DNA of 64,000 bases from DASPJR01 sp035628505 (GTDB lineage Bacteria > Planctomycetota > SZUA-567 > H5-PLA8), in assembly GCA_035628505.1 (NCBI GenBank), contig DASPJR010000215.1, positions 1-64,000 on the forward strand, written 5' to 3'. A program made the translations under genes and the position numbers. How positions within the stretch are numbered: position 1 is the stretch's first letter; every line of letters starts with the position of its first letter. The notes under the pieces are model-generated. The model was not told the DNA's origin, searched no databases, and was given only the letters and a program-made list of their open reading frames with translations. Positions 63,945 to 64,000 of this stretch are shown here, piece after piece.

Positions 63945-64000
63945 AATAACCTCCTCGGCTTCAGTGCGTGAAAATCCCGTCCAGCTTGACTGCCCCCTAT

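Overview
Organism: The window looks like a chromosomal segment of a GC-rich bacterium of the Planctomycetota-Verrucomicrobiota (PVC) group, probably a planctomycete-like lineage. The evidence is the co-occurrence of protein families expanded in that group: a PSD1/DUF1549 'planctomycete cytochrome c' protein paired with a DUF1501 Tat protein, DUF1080, PVC-type beta-propeller dehydrogenase domains, DUF6807/PmoA, DUF4838, a secreted sulfatase, and Ser/Thr kinases fused to LRR and formylglycine-enzyme-like domains. Most starts have good Shine-Dalgarno sites and GTG starts are common. The exact phylum is an inference. Layout: 1-9.5 kb holds a truncated PAS-GGDEF-EAL protein, a Ser/Thr kinase-LRR-FGE fusion, carA, a small MazG-like protein and a TPR membrane protein. 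From 9.8 to 30.8 kb lies a dense set of secreted glycan/lipid-handling and redox proteins with an AraC regulator: DUF1501 and PSD1, DUF1080, a propeller dehydrogenase, an alpha/beta hydrolase, DUF4838, PmoA-like, a sulfatase, and a 1665-residue ceramidase-LamG-propeller-HEAT-cytochrome c protein. From 31 to 37.7 kb come the core genes groEL, groES and ftsK. From 37.7 to 41.9 kb there is an accessory island: two near-identical ~0.5 kb direct repeats carrying three hairpins bound a segment with an IS110-type transposase remnant, an orphan SUKH (SMI1/KNR4) protein, an AT-richer secreted protein of unknown function, two decayed REP-associated tyrosine transposases (RAYT), and REP-like palindromes, one pair with a compensatory stem change. 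From 41.9 to 53.7 kb are a HEAT-like protein, a DUF883-like membrane protein with two small unknown proteins, a GAF-PAS histidine kinase, an esterase-gluconolactonase fusion, two tandem MsrA genes, a two-TM unknown protein, a CaCA antiporter, a low-molecular-weight phosphatase and a TerB-DUF697 protein. From 54 to 64 kb are two very large secreted PKD/NHL-type proteins, a soluble Ser/Thr kinase, a family-2 glycosyltransferase and a sigma-54 enhancer-binding protein. Main discoveries: (1) both msrA genes contain an in-frame TGA exactly at the catalytic cysteine, followed in each by the same hairpin at the same distance, so they are very probably tandem selenoprotein MsrAs that ordinary ORF calling splits; (2) the 37.7-41.9 kb island is a REP/RAYT-type mosaic with duplicated multi-hairpin elements; (3) many intergenic gaps hold low-complexity hairpins built from 5-8 base words, each with its own 'theme'. 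How the genes work together: the 10-30 kb block suggests extracellular breakdown and oxidation of complex, partly sulfated glycans or glycolipids. The AraC gene is divergent from the ceramidase fusion and lies upstream of the sulfatase on the same strand, so it is the likely local regulator. The tandem MsrAs are predicted to be membrane-anchored or exported and to repair oxidised envelope proteins. No tRNA, rRNA or CRISPR array was seen. All family calls are from reading motifs; no database search was run.
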